Origin: CAYLRY01 sp964386535
Lineage (GTDB): Bacteria; Chloroflexota; Dehalococcoidia; Dehalococcoidales; UBA3254
DNA: 29,485 nucleotides
Assembly: GCA_964386535.1 (NCBI GenBank)
Contig: CAYLRY010000039.1
Span: 1 to 29,485 of the forward strand
Direction: 5' to 3'
The notes beneath the pieces are model-generated. The model worked only from the letters and a program-made list of their open reading frames with translations, was not told the DNA's origin and did no database searches. Within the stretch, counting starts at the first letter, position 1. Every line of letters begins with the position of its first letter. This document shows, in pieces, positions 1 through 9,071 of this stretch. Both the position numbers and the translations under genes were made by a program.

Positions 1-1
1 T

Positions 2-1321
2 TTAACTGAAAAACTGGGTAAAATTTTCAGCCGTCTGGGCAACAAGGGCAAAATAACTGAGAAAGACGTAGATGAAGCTATGCGTGAGGTGCGCCTGGCT
101 TTACTCGAAGCAGACGTCAATTTTAAGGTAGTCAAGGAATTCGTGGCCAAGGTCAGAGAAAGGGCTGTAGGCAGTGCAGTTCTGGAAAGCCTGACTCCGG
201 GTCAGCAGATTATCAAAATAGTCAATGAGGAACTGACCGCCATTTTAGGCGGAGGGCAAAGCAAGTTAAACCCGGCAGGACATCCACCTTCAGTAATAAT
301 GCTGGTAGGGCTTCAGGGTAGCGGTAAAACTACCACTGCTGCCAAGCTGGCTTTAATTTTAAAACGTTCTGGACAAAATCCGTTGCTGGTGGCAGCCGAT
401 ACCAGGCGACCGGCAGCCATCCAGCAAATAATAACCCTCGGCAAGCAACTGGATATTCCGGTCTATAATGAAGACCCCAAAGTTGCCACCCGTGAAATAT
501 GCGCCCATGCACTGGCGAGAGCCAGGCAGGCAGCTCATAGCTGGGTGATTATTGATACGGCAGGAAGGCTTCATATCGATGATGAATTGATGGGAGAGTT
601 AATACAGATTAAGAGCGAGGTTAAACCCAACGAAATATTGCTGGTGGTGGACTCCATGACAGGCCAGGATGCCGTTAGAGTGGCTGAAGAGTTTAATGCG
701 AAAGTGGGTTTGACGGGTTTGATTTTAACTAAGTTGGACGGTGATGCCCGCGGCGGGGCAGCTCTTTCCATTCGCTGGGTGGCCAATGTCCCAATTAAAT
801 ATATCGGGGTGGGAGAAAAAGCCGATCAATTTGAAGCGTTTTATCCTGACCGTCTGGCATCTCGCATCCTGGGAATGGGTGATATGCTGACCTTTATTGA
901 AAAAGCTGAGAAAGCCTTTGATCAAAAAAAAGCGGAAGAACTTCAAAAGAAGATGGAAAAAGCATCCTTTGACCTGGATGATTTTCTTTCCAACTTAAAA
1001 GAGGTTAGAAAAATGGGTTCAATTGCTCAACTGGCTTCCATGATACCTGGTCTTTCGAAGGTTGCCAGTAAGATATCCGAGGATGACCAGGAAAAACAGT
1101 TGAAAAAAGTTGAGGCCATAGTGTTATCCATGACTCCTCTGGAAAGGCATAATCCAAATATCATAGACGGCAGCCGGCGCAGAAGGATTGCTGCTGGCAG
1201 CGGTACCCAGCCGCAGGATATAAACCAGTTGCTGAACCAGTTCCGGCAAATGCAAAAGTTAATGAAAATGGGCATGAAGGGCAGACTGCCGAGAAACATG
1301 ATGAATATGTTGAGGCAATAA
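2..1321 (+). CDS. ffh: Signal recognition particle protein Ffh (5' end missing)
   Basis: SRP54-type GTPase that binds 4.5S RNA and signal sequences and docks with FtsY during co-translational targeting. The frame is open from base 2 (LTEKLGKIF...), upstream of the first ATG at 80, and matches the start of the N domain, so only a few residues lie outside the window. Visible GTPase motifs: the P-loop GLQGSGKTTTAAKL, DTRRPAA, DTAGR and TKLDGDARGG. The methionine-rich M domain follows, with the RNA-binding GSRRRR segment and QFRQMQKLMKMGMKG near the end. The C-terminus is complete. It is convergent with rpoD and separated from it by a bidirectional terminator. Family assignment is secure. Confidence 0.97.
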   Translation, partial: LTEKLGKIFSRLGNKGKITEKDVDEAMREVRLALLEADVNFKVVKEFVAKVRERAVGSAVLESLTPGQQIIKIVNEELTAILGGGQSKLNPAGHPPSVIMLVGLQGSGKTTTAAKLALILKRSGQNPLLVAADTRRPAAIQQIITLGKQLDIPVYNEDPKVATREICAHALARARQAAHSWVIIDTAGRLHIDDELMGELIQIKSEVKPNEILLVVDSMTGQDAVRVAEEFNAKVGLTGLILTKLDGDARGGAALSIRWVANVPIKYIGVGEKADQFEAFYPDRLASRILGMGDMLTFIEKAEKAFDQKKAEELQKKMEKASFDLDDFLSNLKEVRKMGSIAQLASMIPGLSKVASKISEDDQEKQLKKVEAIVLSMTPLERHNPNIIDGSRRRRIAAGSGTQPQDINQLLNQFRQMQKLMKMGMKGRLPRNMMNMLRQ

Positions 1322-1350
1322 GCGGCTGATAAATGCAAGTCTATTATTCC

Positions 1351-1384
1351 AAAAAGAGGAGGCTGATATTACCTCCTCTCTTTT
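1351..1384. terminator. Bidirectional terminator between ffh and rpoD
   Basis: Perfect 8-bp stem AGAGGAGG/CCTCCTCT (1355-1362 with 1372-1379) and a 9-nt loop. It is flanked by AAAA on the left and CTTTT on the right, so it can terminate both the plus-strand ffh and the minus-strand rpoD transcripts. Confidence 0.8.
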
Positions 1385-1414
1385 CACTTAGTGTTCTAAA
1401 GCTAAAATGGAATA

Positions 1415-2977
1415 TTATTCAAGATAGTCTTTAAGTTTTCGACTGCGGCTGGGATGACGCAACTTCCTTAGGGCTTTAGCTTCGATTTGCCTGATACGTT
1501 CGCGAGTGACGTTAAATTCTTTGCCTACCTCTTCCAACGTCCGGCTGCGTCCGTCTTCCAGTCCAAACCTCAATTGCAGTACTCTCTGTTCCCGTGGGGT
1601 GAGTGTAGAAAGCACCTCTTCTATTTGCTCCTTCAGTAATTGCCTGGAAGCCACATCGGCAGGGGGAAGCGTGTTGCGGTCCTCAATGAAATCGCCCAGG
1701 TGGCTATCTTCTTCGTCCCCGATGGGTGATTCCAGCGAAATGGGCAGTTGAGATACTTTAATGATTTCTTCAACCTTCTCCGGCGCCATTTCCATTTCCT
1801 GTCCTATTTCTTTAGAGCTTGGCTGTTTACCCTGCTCCTGAGCCAGGCGGCGGCTTACACGCAGCAACTTATTAATAGTTTCCACCATGTGTACAGGTAT
1901 CCGGATGGTGCGTGCCTGATCAGCAATAGCACGAGTTATGGCCTGGCGGATCCACCAGGTAGCATAGGTGCTGAATTTATAGCCTTTATGATGATCGAAT
2001 TTCTCAACAGCCCTCGTTAGACCTATATTGCCTTCCTGAATCAGATCAAGCAGAGACATCCCGCGTCCGATATGCTTTTTGGCTACACTGACCACCAGCC
2101 GCAAGTTGGCTTCTATAAGATGTTTTTTGGCTTTCTCTGAATCCCATTCGATATTACGGAAGTAGATACCTAACTGGCTTTCATAGCCAAACAGGGTTGA
2201 AGTGAATTTTTTTTCTTTTAATAATTCGTTGAATTCAGCAAAGGTCAATTCATCATCAATGATATCCAGAACCTGCTGCGGTAAAAGGTTGATATTGACG
2301 GAAATGTTTATGATGATCTGCTCCGTATCCATAACCGAACGATTAATCTGATTGGCTACTGATTGGATCAACTCAGGTATGATCTCTGCGTCAATACTTT
2401 CCCGGTATTCTTTGTTGGTAATTGTCTTAATGAAACTAGTATCTGTTTGTAAGCCCATTTCTTTCTGAATAACATGAATGAAGTTTTCTTGCTGGGCCAA
2501 TTCAGTCAGCACATGGAGTACCATTTCAGTGGAATTGGGCAGTCTTCCCTGTTTTTTCAACCACTCATTTTTGATTTCTGTAATACGGCGTCCTTCTTCC
2601 ATCTGCTTAGCCAGGATTTTTTCATCATCAGCAGTTAACAAAGGTACGCGGCCAATTTCATGAAGATACATCCGGACTGAGTCATCAATAACTTCTTGCT
2701 CTTCCAGTCTTTCCAGTGGTATCTCAGGTTCCAGATCAGCCGTTACTTCCGGCTTTTCCAGTTCTATAGTATCCGGTTCTCCCCACGTAGGGATAGGTTC
2801 AGTAAGCTCATCCAGACCAACCTCTTTTTCGGTTCCGGCAGCCGGTTCTTCGGTTATATCAGATCCAGCCAGATCGGGCTCTAAATTATCATCGGAAGCA
2901 ACCACGTCAGCCCCTTCCTCCTCCTCTTCTTCTCCTTCATCCTGGTTCCATTCCAATTTTTTGTCAACGTTTTTCAT
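1415..2977 (-). CDS. rpoD: Primary sigma factor RpoD/SigA
   Basis: Housekeeping sigma-70 subunit that directs RNA polymerase to -35/-10 promoters. The first ~95 residues are very acidic (Glu runs near residues 14-21). They are followed by region 1.2 (VRMYLHEIGRVPLLT, about residue 101), a ~130-residue non-conserved stretch, then regions 2.1-2.4 (NLRLVVSVAKKHIGRGM, DLIQEGNIGL, KFSTYATWWIRQAI), region 3, and region 4 with the HTH EEVGKEFNVTRERIRQIEAK. The end RHPSRSRKLKDYLE is typical of Gram-positive SigA. At 520 aa it is longer than B. subtilis SigA because of the acidic N-terminus and the insert before region 2. The start overlaps the end of dnaG by 14 bp, so translation is probably coupled. 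Confidence 0.97.
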   Translation of the reverse strand: MKNVDKKLEWNQDEGEEEEEEGADVVASDDNLEPDLAGSDITEEPAAGTEKEVGLDELTEPIPTWGEPDTIELEKPEVTADLEPEIPLERLEEQEVIDDSVRMYLHEIGRVPLLTADDEKILAKQMEEGRRITEIKNEWLKKQGRLPNSTEMVLHVLTELAQQENFIHVIQKEMGLQTDTSFIKTITNKEYRESIDAEIIPELIQSVANQINRSVMDTEQIIINISVNINLLPQQVLDIIDDELTFAEFNELLKEKKFTSTLFGYESQLGIYFRNIEWDSEKAKKHLIEANLRLVVSVAKKHIGRGMSLLDLIQEGNIGLTRAVEKFDHHKGYKFSTYATWWIRQAITRAIADQARTIRIPVHMVETINKLLRVSRRLAQEQGKQPSSKEIGQEMEMAPEKVEEIIKVSQLPISLESPIGDEEDSHLGDFIEDRNTLPPADVASRQLLKEQIEEVLSTLTPREQRVLQLRFGLEDGRSRTLEEVGKEFNVTRERIRQIEAKALRKLRHPSRSRKLKDYLE

Positions 2978-4748
2978 CCTTCACCTCTCCATGGGATTTA
3001 GTTTTAATTTTTTCTAATTTCTGTAATTCCAGACTATTTTCAGAACCCAGTTCCAGCAATTTAGAAAGATCAGCATGTTTAACGCCGGTTTCTGCTTCTA
3101 AAGTCAGCAATTCTGCTTTTTTTAACTCCATATTACGCAGATACCTTTCCTTCAATCTGATCATACAATCCATGAATCGCTCTTCAATGGAGTTTCCCGG
3201 CAGGCTGCGAGCAATAAGTCTATCAAAATGCTCCTGGATAACAGGATCCAGGGCGTATCTGATAGCCGCGGTATCTTCGATAAGTTGCCACTTATCAAAT
3301 ATAGCTCGATTCTCAGTATTTTCAAAGTAGTCCAAAAGTAGACCGGTAAATTTCAATTTCATTTCAGGATGTTGAAGAATAATAGACAGGGTATATTCTT
3401 CCAGAGGGCTGGAGCTGATAGATCGGGTGGCTTTTTGAAGTGCCTGGGATCTGGTTTCACTGACTTTCCGGTCGCTCTTAAACCGTCCAAGAGCCGCTTC
3501 CAGTCTTTTTTCGTCAATGCCGATTGCCAGTGAGAGTCTGGTCAGGTAATCGTACTGTCTGGTACCTGCTTTAACTCCGGCAATCACGGGTAAGAGCTTG
3601 TTTAATGCCTCAGTTTTTCCGGCTGTGGTCTTGAGATCCAGCCGGGACGTAATGGTCTTAATAGAGTATTCAATTACCGGAATGGCTTTTTCAACCAGAG
3701 TTTGCCACCGCCCGGGTTGTTCCCGTATAACCTCGTCAGGGTCTTTTCCCTCCGGAAGTGTGATGACTTTCACTTCTGTATCCAGACTGTTTTCATAACC
3801 TACACAGCGCATGGCGGCTTCTTCACCGGCAATATCTGGATCCAGCGCTAGGGCAACACTACGCGTTAATTTTTTGATTTGAGAGACCTGTCTCTCAGTT
3901 ATAGCCACGCCCATGGGGGCAATCACATTAGTGAAACCATACTGGTGAGCGATAATAACATCCATATAACCTTCTACCAGGACTGCCATGCCGGCTTGCC
4001 GGATAGGAGATTTGGCCAGATGAATGCCATAAAGACTGCCGCTTTTGTCAAAAATTCGGGTCTGGGGTGAGTTTATATACTTCGGCAGAGTATTGTCCAG
4101 TACCCGAGCGCCAAAACCGGTTACTCTTCCCCTATCATCCATTATAGGAAACATAATATGATGTCGAAACCGGTCACGGATTTTCCCCGTTCCTTCGGCC
4201 TGGATGACCAAACCGGCTTCAATAAGTTCTTTTTCCTCGTATCCTCGCTGAAGAAGATATTGCTTGGCAGAATCCCAACCTGAAAGACTGTAACCCAACT
4301 GGAAATCTGTAAACGATTTAGCTGTCAGTCCCCTTTTTTCCAGGTAATTACGCGCCTCATCAGCTTCTGTAGCGTTTAAAAGCAGATTGTGGTAATACTG
4401 TGCAGCAGCCTGATTTATCTGAATCATCCTTTCCCTGGCTTTGTCTTCTGCTTCAGTTTTAGCTAGTGAAGGTATGGTGACACCCGTTTTTTCAGCCAGT
4501 AACCGCAGGGCTTCTCCAAAATCAAGCCCCTCTTTTTTCATGATGAAGGAAAATACATCTCCTCCCGTATTACAGGCGCCAAAACAATGCCAGGTCTGCT
4601 GCTCTGGATAAACAAAAAAGGAAGGTTTTTTTTCACTATGGAAAGGACAGGGCGCGCGGTAAGTACGGCCGGATTTGGACAATTGTACGTATTGCCCGAT
4701 AATTTCTACGATATCTGTCTTTTGTTTAATTTCCTCAATGACGCTCAA
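2964..4748 (-). CDS. dnaG: DNA primase DnaG
   Basis: Synthesises RNA primers at the replication fork and is recruited by the replicative helicase. The N-terminal CHC2 zinc finger is visible with ligands near C34, H37, C55 and C59 (CPFH ... CFGACNTGGD). The catalytic core and Toprim domain follow, with VLVEGYMDVI near residue 260 and ALDPDIAGEEA as the acidic metal motif. The C-terminal helicase-interaction domain is less conserved. 594 aa is normal. The start is TTG: an in-frame stop lies four codons upstream and no ATG is near. The ribosome binding site is weak. It is followed by rpoD with a 14-bp overlap. Confidence 0.97.
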   Translation of the reverse strand: MSVIEEIKQKTDIVEIIGQYVQLSKSGRTYRAPCPFHSEKKPSFFVYPEQQTWHCFGACNTGGDVFSFIMKKEGLDFGEALRLLAEKTGVTIPSLAKTEAEDKARERMIQINQAAAQYYHNLLLNATEADEARNYLEKRGLTAKSFTDFQLGYSLSGWDSAKQYLLQRGYEEKELIEAGLVIQAEGTGKIRDRFRHHIMFPIMDDRGRVTGFGARVLDNTLPKYINSPQTRIFDKSGSLYGIHLAKSPIRQAGMAVLVEGYMDVIIAHQYGFTNVIAPMGVAITERQVSQIKKLTRSVALALDPDIAGEEAAMRCVGYENSLDTEVKVITLPEGKDPDEVIREQPGRWQTLVEKAIPVIEYSIKTITSRLDLKTTAGKTEALNKLLPVIAGVKAGTRQYDYLTRLSLAIGIDEKRLEAALGRFKSDRKVSETRSQALQKATRSISSSPLEEYTLSIILQHPEMKLKFTGLLLDYFENTENRAIFDKWQLIEDTAAIRYALDPVIQEHFDRLIARSLPGNSIEERFMDCMIRLKERYLRNMELKKAELLTLEAETGVKHADLSKLLELGSENSLELQKLEKIKTKSHGEVKDEKR

Positions 4749-4965
4749 TTCGGATACTCAAATCTTTAAAATAAAGGCGAAAATACAGATAAAAATCAAA
4801 AATTCAAAATGTTAAAATTGGAATCCACCCGGCCACCATTAGAAAAATAATAAAGGGGCTACTTCCAGTATACTATACTTCCTTTTCCGGTGACGTAAGT
4901 TTAAAACTTCAGCGCGCCTTCCAGAAGCCAGAATGGTAAGCAATATTCATAGACGTGAAACATTC

Positions 4966-6018
4966 TTAAGTGCCTATTAAACCCAGTTCTCGGGCTTTAC
5001 TTATGGCATAATTATCAGTCATACCCGCGATGTAGTCCACTACATGCCGTTCAGGATTCCCTTCCAGTGAGGCATATTCCTCAGGCAGGCGTTCCCGGTG
5101 TGTGTTAAAGAAATGATATAAAAGACTCACTACCTGACGTGCGTTCTTTACTTCCGGTTTCAGCGAACTGATGTTATAAACGCTCCTGTATAAAAATTCG
5201 TGTAAGGTACTGGTGGCATAACGTATGGGTTCGCTCATTAAAATAGCAGCCTTGCCGGGGAGCATATTATTCATGGTAGCCAGAGAAGTTTCAATAATAT
5301 CGCAGACCATGGTATTAATACGCTCTGACCTTGAGTGGCCCAGGAGACCGGCAGCAGAGGCAGGAAGGTCATTCTCCGAAATCATTCCAGCCCGGATAGC
5401 GTCATCTATATCATGGTTTATATAGGCTACCACATCAGCGATTTTACAGACCTCGCCTTCCAGAGTGCCGGTTTTACCCCAATTTTCTCCCAAAATATTG
5501 ATAATTTTGGTCTTGGAATGGTTTACAATGCCATCCCGGACTTCCCAGGTCAGATTGAGGCCGGCGCCGTTGTTTTCAAGATGATCAACAATACGAAGGC
5601 TTTGCTCGTTATGCCTGAAACCTTCAGGGAAAAGCTCATTTAGTACGTCTTCACCAATATGACCGAAAGGTGTATGTCCCAGATCATGCCCCAGCGAAAT
5701 AGCCTCCGTCAGATCTTCATTTAGATTAAGTGCACGGCTTATAGTACGGGCTATCTGGGAAACTTCCAGTGTGTGCGTCAGGCGTGTAACGTAATGATCG
5801 CCGACAGGGGCGATAAATACCTGCGTCTTATGTTTTAAGCGACGAAAAGAGTTGCAGTGTAGAATACGATCACGATCGCGCTGGAATTCAAGACGCACAG
5901 GGCTTGATTCTTCCTGCCTAATCCTGCCAAGAGAAAACCGGTTTTTAGCTGCAAGAGAGGACAGGGAGTCTTCCCTGTCCTCTAACCACCTGTATATTTT
6001 ACTCAGACGGTGAGCCAT
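4966..6018 (-). CDS. dgt: Deoxyguanosinetriphosphate triphosphohydrolase-like protein
   Basis: HD-domain dNTP triphosphohydrolase that would convert dGTP or other dNTPs to the nucleoside plus triphosphate, adjusting nucleotide pools. Visible signature: RNSFRRLKHKTQVF-type region at about 55-68 (here CNSFRRLKHKTQVF), the first His of the HD site at H82 (LTHTLEV), the HD pair at H111/D112 followed by LGHTPFGH, and NHDIDDA downstream for the last Asp. 350 aa fits the shorter dGTPase-like class. The ATG is preceded by AAGG. It lies 217 bp upstream of dnaG on the same strand, an arrangement I recall from other Clostridia. The exact dNTP preference is not visible. Confidence 0.93.
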   Translation of the reverse strand: MAHRLSKIYRWLEDREDSLSSLAAKNRFSLGRIRQEESSPVRLEFQRDRDRILHCNSFRRLKHKTQVFIAPVGDHYVTRLTHTLEVSQIARTISRALNLNEDLTEAISLGHDLGHTPFGHIGEDVLNELFPEGFRHNEQSLRIVDHLENNGAGLNLTWEVRDGIVNHSKTKIINILGENWGKTGTLEGEVCKIADVVAYINHDIDDAIRAGMISENDLPASAAGLLGHSRSERINTMVCDIIETSLATMNNMLPGKAAILMSEPIRYATSTLHEFLYRSVYNISSLKPEVKNARQVVSLLYHFFNTHRERLPEEYASLEGNPERHVVDYIAGMTDNYAISKARELGLIGT

Positions 6019-6148
6019 TAAAACCTTATCTTTCTTCCATTGCCGTGCTCATTTTACGGATAACAGGTTCCGACTGGAAAAGAGTATTTAGAGAGTTCTT
6101 CTGTAAACCTCCTCGCAGGCCTTTTTAGTGGCCTGGATGTCCAATATT

Positions 6149-8554
6149 TTAACCCTTAGCGATTCTCTTTTCGATCTCGGCAACTTTAGTGATTACCTGT
6201 AATACGCTGTCTGGATTTACAGAAATGGAGTCAATGCCCGCCTCAACCAGAAATCCGGCAAATTCGGGATAATCGCTGGGGGCCTGACCGCAGATACCCA
6301 CTTTATCTCCACTTTTATGAGCAGTTTCAATTATTTGCCTGATAAATTTTTTAACTGCTTCATGGCGTTCATCGAAAAGGTAGGCAAGTTCTGCGGAATC
6401 TCGATCTATTCCCAAAACCAATTGAGTAAGATCATTTGACCCTATTGAAAAACCATCGAACCGGGCCGCGAATTCATCAGCCAGGATTACGTTCGAAGGT
6501 ATCTCACACATAACATAGATCTCAAGTCCGTTATGATCACCTCTCTTGAGCCCATTTTCCGCCATCACTTCAAAAACGCGGTCAGCTTCCTCGGGAGTAC
6601 GGCAAAACGGGATCATTACCACTACGTTGGTTAAACCTATTTGCTCTCTGACGCGCTTAATAGCACGACATTCAAGGGCAAAACCTTCGCGATATTTATC
6701 GCTGTAATACCTTGAAGCGCCGCGGAAACCAAGCATTGGATTCGCCTCAATGGGCTCAAATTGCTTTCCGCCAATAAGATTAGCATATTCATTGGTCTTG
6801 AAATCACTCATTCTAACAATGACTGGATGAGGGTATTGAGAAGCAGCAATCATGGCGATTCCCTGGGACAGAAGATCAACAAAATATTCCTCTTTGTTCT
6901 CATAACCCCGTGTCAGGTCCTGAATTGTTTCTCGGACAGCTTGGTCTTCAATAGTATCAAATTTAACCAGTGCCATAGGATGTATTTTTATTACGTTGTT
7001 GATAATGAATTCCATCCGAGCCAATCCTACTCCTCTGGTGGGTAGACGCCACCATCTGAAAGCGGCATCCGGACTGGCGATATTTACCATTATCTGGGTA
7101 TTTGTTACCGGAAGATCTTCCAGATCAACTTCTGACTCTTCATATTTCAATATCCCACGGTAAACATAACCTTCGGATCCTTCTGCACAGGATAAGGTAA
7201 TCTCCTGGTCGTTTTTAATTACTTCTGTGGCTGTTCCAGTTCCGATAATAGCCGGGATTCCCAGCTCTCTGCTGACGATAGCAGCATGTGATGTCCTGCC
7301 CCCAAGATCGGTAACGATTCCTGCTGCCCGTTTCATAACAGGGACCCAATCTGGATCGGTCATCTCTGTAACCAGAATCGCTCCATCTTTGAATTTCTCT
7401 ATTTCCGATGTACTTTTAATAACCTGGGCCTTTCCAACTGCAATGGCTTCTCCTATTGCTAGCCCGCTTACCAGCTTTTCCCCATTTTGTGTCAGGTGGT
7501 AGGTTTTTAAAGTAGTGGCTTTTTTCTGCGATTGCACCGTTTCGGGACGTGCCTGAACTATATACAGACCTCCGGTTTCACCGTCTTTAGCCCATTCGAT
7601 ATCCATGGGTTTTTGATAATGATTTTCGATATCGCATGCCCATCTAGCCAGCGTTAAGATTTCCTCATCATTGAGGACCATGGAATATTGTTCAGTCTTG
7701 GTAGTATTAACTGTTTTAGTAGTTTTTTCACCGAAACCACCATCAGCATAGACGATTTTAGTTTCTTTTTTCCCAATTCTTTTCCCTATTATTGGTTTAT
7801 ATCCCTTTCCGGCTAACAAAGGTTTGAAAACAGTGTATTCATCTGTATTTACCAAGCCCTGGACTACGCTTTCACCTAAACCCCAGGCTCCATCTATCAC
7901 CACTACATCTCTAAATCCGCTTTCTGGGGCAAGGGTAAACATGACGCCGGAGCTTCCTATATCTGACCGGACCATTTTTTGAATGCCAATCGAAAGAGCC
8001 ACTTTCATGTGTTCAAAGCCTTTGGCTTCCCTGTAGCTGATAGCACGATTGGTGAAAAGAGATGCGTAGCAATGACGGCAGGCATCCAGGAGGTCTTTTT
8101 CCCCTGATACATTCAAAAAAGTCTCCTGCTGACCAGCAAAGCTGGCATCTGGAAGATCTTCTGCTGTGGCGCTGCTTCTTACTGCTACGCTAACTTCTTT
8201 TACTGTATACCGATTGCACATTTCCCGGTAAAATTTTTTAATCTCACTGGCAAGCACGTCAGGAAATTCAGCATGTAAAATTAATCTCCTGATGTTTCCT
8301 CCTACTTCATGTAATGGTTTCTTGCCGTTATTCAGATTCTCCAACTCAGCTTTGATGGGTTCCACCAGGTTGTTCGCATTTAAAAAATACCAGTACGCTT
8401 CTACGGTTGTGGCAAAGCCTCCCGGCACCTGAATACCTTTTCCTCCAAGGGTTCTTAACATCTCACCAAGAGAAGCATTTTTACCACCTGCTATCCCCAC
8501 ATCCCGGTTATTGAGGTCTTCCATCCAGATTACATAGATATTACTTTTTGGCAT
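6149..8554 (-). CDS. ppsA: Phosphoenolpyruvate synthase (pyruvate, water dikinase)
   Basis: Converts pyruvate, ATP and water to PEP, AMP and phosphate, the gluconeogenic entry step for an anaerobe growing on organic acids. Domains in order: the N-terminal ATP-grasp pyruvate-phosphate dikinase domain (IAGGKNASLGEM at 21-32, SSATAEDLPDASFAGQQ about 127-143), the mobile phosphohistidine domain with GGRTSHAAIVSRELGIPA and the catalytic His at 423, and the C-terminal PEP/pyruvate TIM barrel ending in GSNDLTQLVLGIDRDS and GICGQAPSD with its Cys. The length of 801 aa and the N-terminus match PpsA rather than the ~880-aa PPDK. The start ATG follows AAAGGGGGG. It heads the dgt-dnaG-rpoD series; its own promoter probably lies at 8867-8895. 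Confidence 0.95.
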   Translation of the reverse strand: MPKSNIYVIWMEDLNNRDVGIAGGKNASLGEMLRTLGGKGIQVPGGFATTVEAYWYFLNANNLVEPIKAELENLNNGKKPLHEVGGNIRRLILHAEFPDVLASEIKKFYREMCNRYTVKEVSVAVRSSATAEDLPDASFAGQQETFLNVSGEKDLLDACRHCYASLFTNRAISYREAKGFEHMKVALSIGIQKMVRSDIGSSGVMFTLAPESGFRDVVVIDGAWGLGESVVQGLVNTDEYTVFKPLLAGKGYKPIIGKRIGKKETKIVYADGGFGEKTTKTVNTTKTEQYSMVLNDEEILTLARWACDIENHYQKPMDIEWAKDGETGGLYIVQARPETVQSQKKATTLKTYHLTQNGEKLVSGLAIGEAIAVGKAQVIKSTSEIEKFKDGAILVTEMTDPDWVPVMKRAAGIVTDLGGRTSHAAIVSRELGIPAIIGTGTATEVIKNDQEITLSCAEGSEGYVYRGILKYEESEVDLEDLPVTNTQIMVNIASPDAAFRWWRLPTRGVGLARMEFIINNVIKIHPMALVKFDTIEDQAVRETIQDLTRGYENKEEYFVDLLSQGIAMIAASQYPHPVIVRMSDFKTNEYANLIGGKQFEPIEANPMLGFRGASRYYSDKYREGFALECRAIKRVREQIGLTNVVVMIPFCRTPEEADRVFEVMAENGLKRGDHNGLEIYVMCEIPSNVILADEFAARFDGFSIGSNDLTQLVLGIDRDSAELAYLFDERHEAVKKFIRQIIETAHKSGDKVGICGQAPSDYPEFAGFLVEAGIDSISVNPDSVLQVITKVAEIEKRIAKG

Positions 8555-8597
8555 TTGCCCCCCTTTTTGTGTGAAAATATCAATTAATTAAGAAATG

Positions 8598-8825
8598 CTA
8601 ACAAGCAATGGACGAAGATCGCAATAAGTCCAGGATCTCTGCATCGGTCGAGTCGTTTAGTTCCTCTTCCTTATCACCAATTGAGGGTGTATCAGATTTA
8701 CCGATTTCAGAAAACCATTCGATGGACTTTTGCATGGATTTTGAGTTAGAGGATCCTCCATAAAAAAAATAAAAAAATACGGGTAAATTAGCTGGTGGAT
8801 TAGCTAACAATGTATGAATTCCCAT
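8598..8825 (-). CDS. Possible small ORF in the ppsA leader
   Basis: A 75-codon frame from an ATG at 8825. It has a hydrophobic aromatic patch (LPVFFYFFYGG) followed by an acidic tail (GDKEEELNDSTDAEILDLL) and ends 43 nt before ppsA. No ribosome binding site precedes this ATG. The longer TTG start at 8885 falls inside the predicted promoter and would not be transcribed from it. I do not recognise the product. It could be a leader peptide or non-coding leader sequence. Confidence is low. Confidence 0.2.
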   Translation of the reverse strand: MGIHTLLANPPANLPVFFYFFYGGSSNSKSMQKSIEWFSEIGKSDTPSIGDKEEELNDSTDAEILDLLRSSSIAC

Positions 8826-8866
8826 TAAGATCAATGTATAGGCTGAACATAAAAGTATCCAATCTA

Positions 8867-8895
8867 TGTATATACTATTGACCAAAAATTGTCAA
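8867..8895 (-). promoter_or_regulatory. Sigma-70 promoter for ppsA
   Basis: On the minus strand, a consensus TTGACA (8890-8895), exactly 17 bp, then TATACA (8867-8872). Transcription would start near 8860 and leave a leader of about 300 nt before the ppsA ATG. Confidence 0.65.
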
Positions 8896-8973
8896 CATCC
8901 GGCTGAAAACCTGAAGAAATGGAAAAGAACAAAAGGTTTTCAACATCCGTCGAGACTATCCGTAGAAATTATC

Positions 8974-9019
8974 TTGACAAAAAAAAACCAAAACGGTAAA
9001 GTGTCATTTACTGTATAAT
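8974..9019 (+). promoter_or_regulatory. Promoter elements upstream of the gctA-like gene
   Basis: A consensus TTGACA (8974-8979) and a consensus TATAAT (9014-9019) both lie upstream of the CoA-transferase operon, but 34 bp separate them, so they cannot form one ordinary promoter. TATAAT with an activator, or TTGACA with the weak TAAAGT at 8997-9002, are the alternatives. A direct repeat TCGGATA (9019-9025 and 9027-9033) overlaps the likely start region. Confidence 0.4.
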
Positions 9020-9071
9020 CGGATACTCGGATAAACTATCTGGTACTTTTTAATCATGGAGTGTGGTTTTT

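Noticed and set aside
4860..4890. AGTATACTATACT near-palindrome as the dnaG promoter
   Set aside because: A -10-like TATAGT is present on the minus strand, but no acceptable -35 lies at the right distance.
6019..6148. Short frame after ppsA reading DIQATKKACEEVYRRTL
   Set aside because: It looks protein-like, but it is under 25 codons with no clear start and no ribosome binding site.
6149..8554. Annotation as pyruvate, phosphate dikinase (PPDK)
   Set aside because: The length of 801 aa and the N-terminal pattern fit PEP synthase; PPDK is about 880 aa and has a different N-terminus.
9063..9071. GTG 9063 as the start of the GctA-like protein
   Set aside because: It lies one base after the GGAG site; ATG 9072 has proper spacing and matches the family N-terminus.
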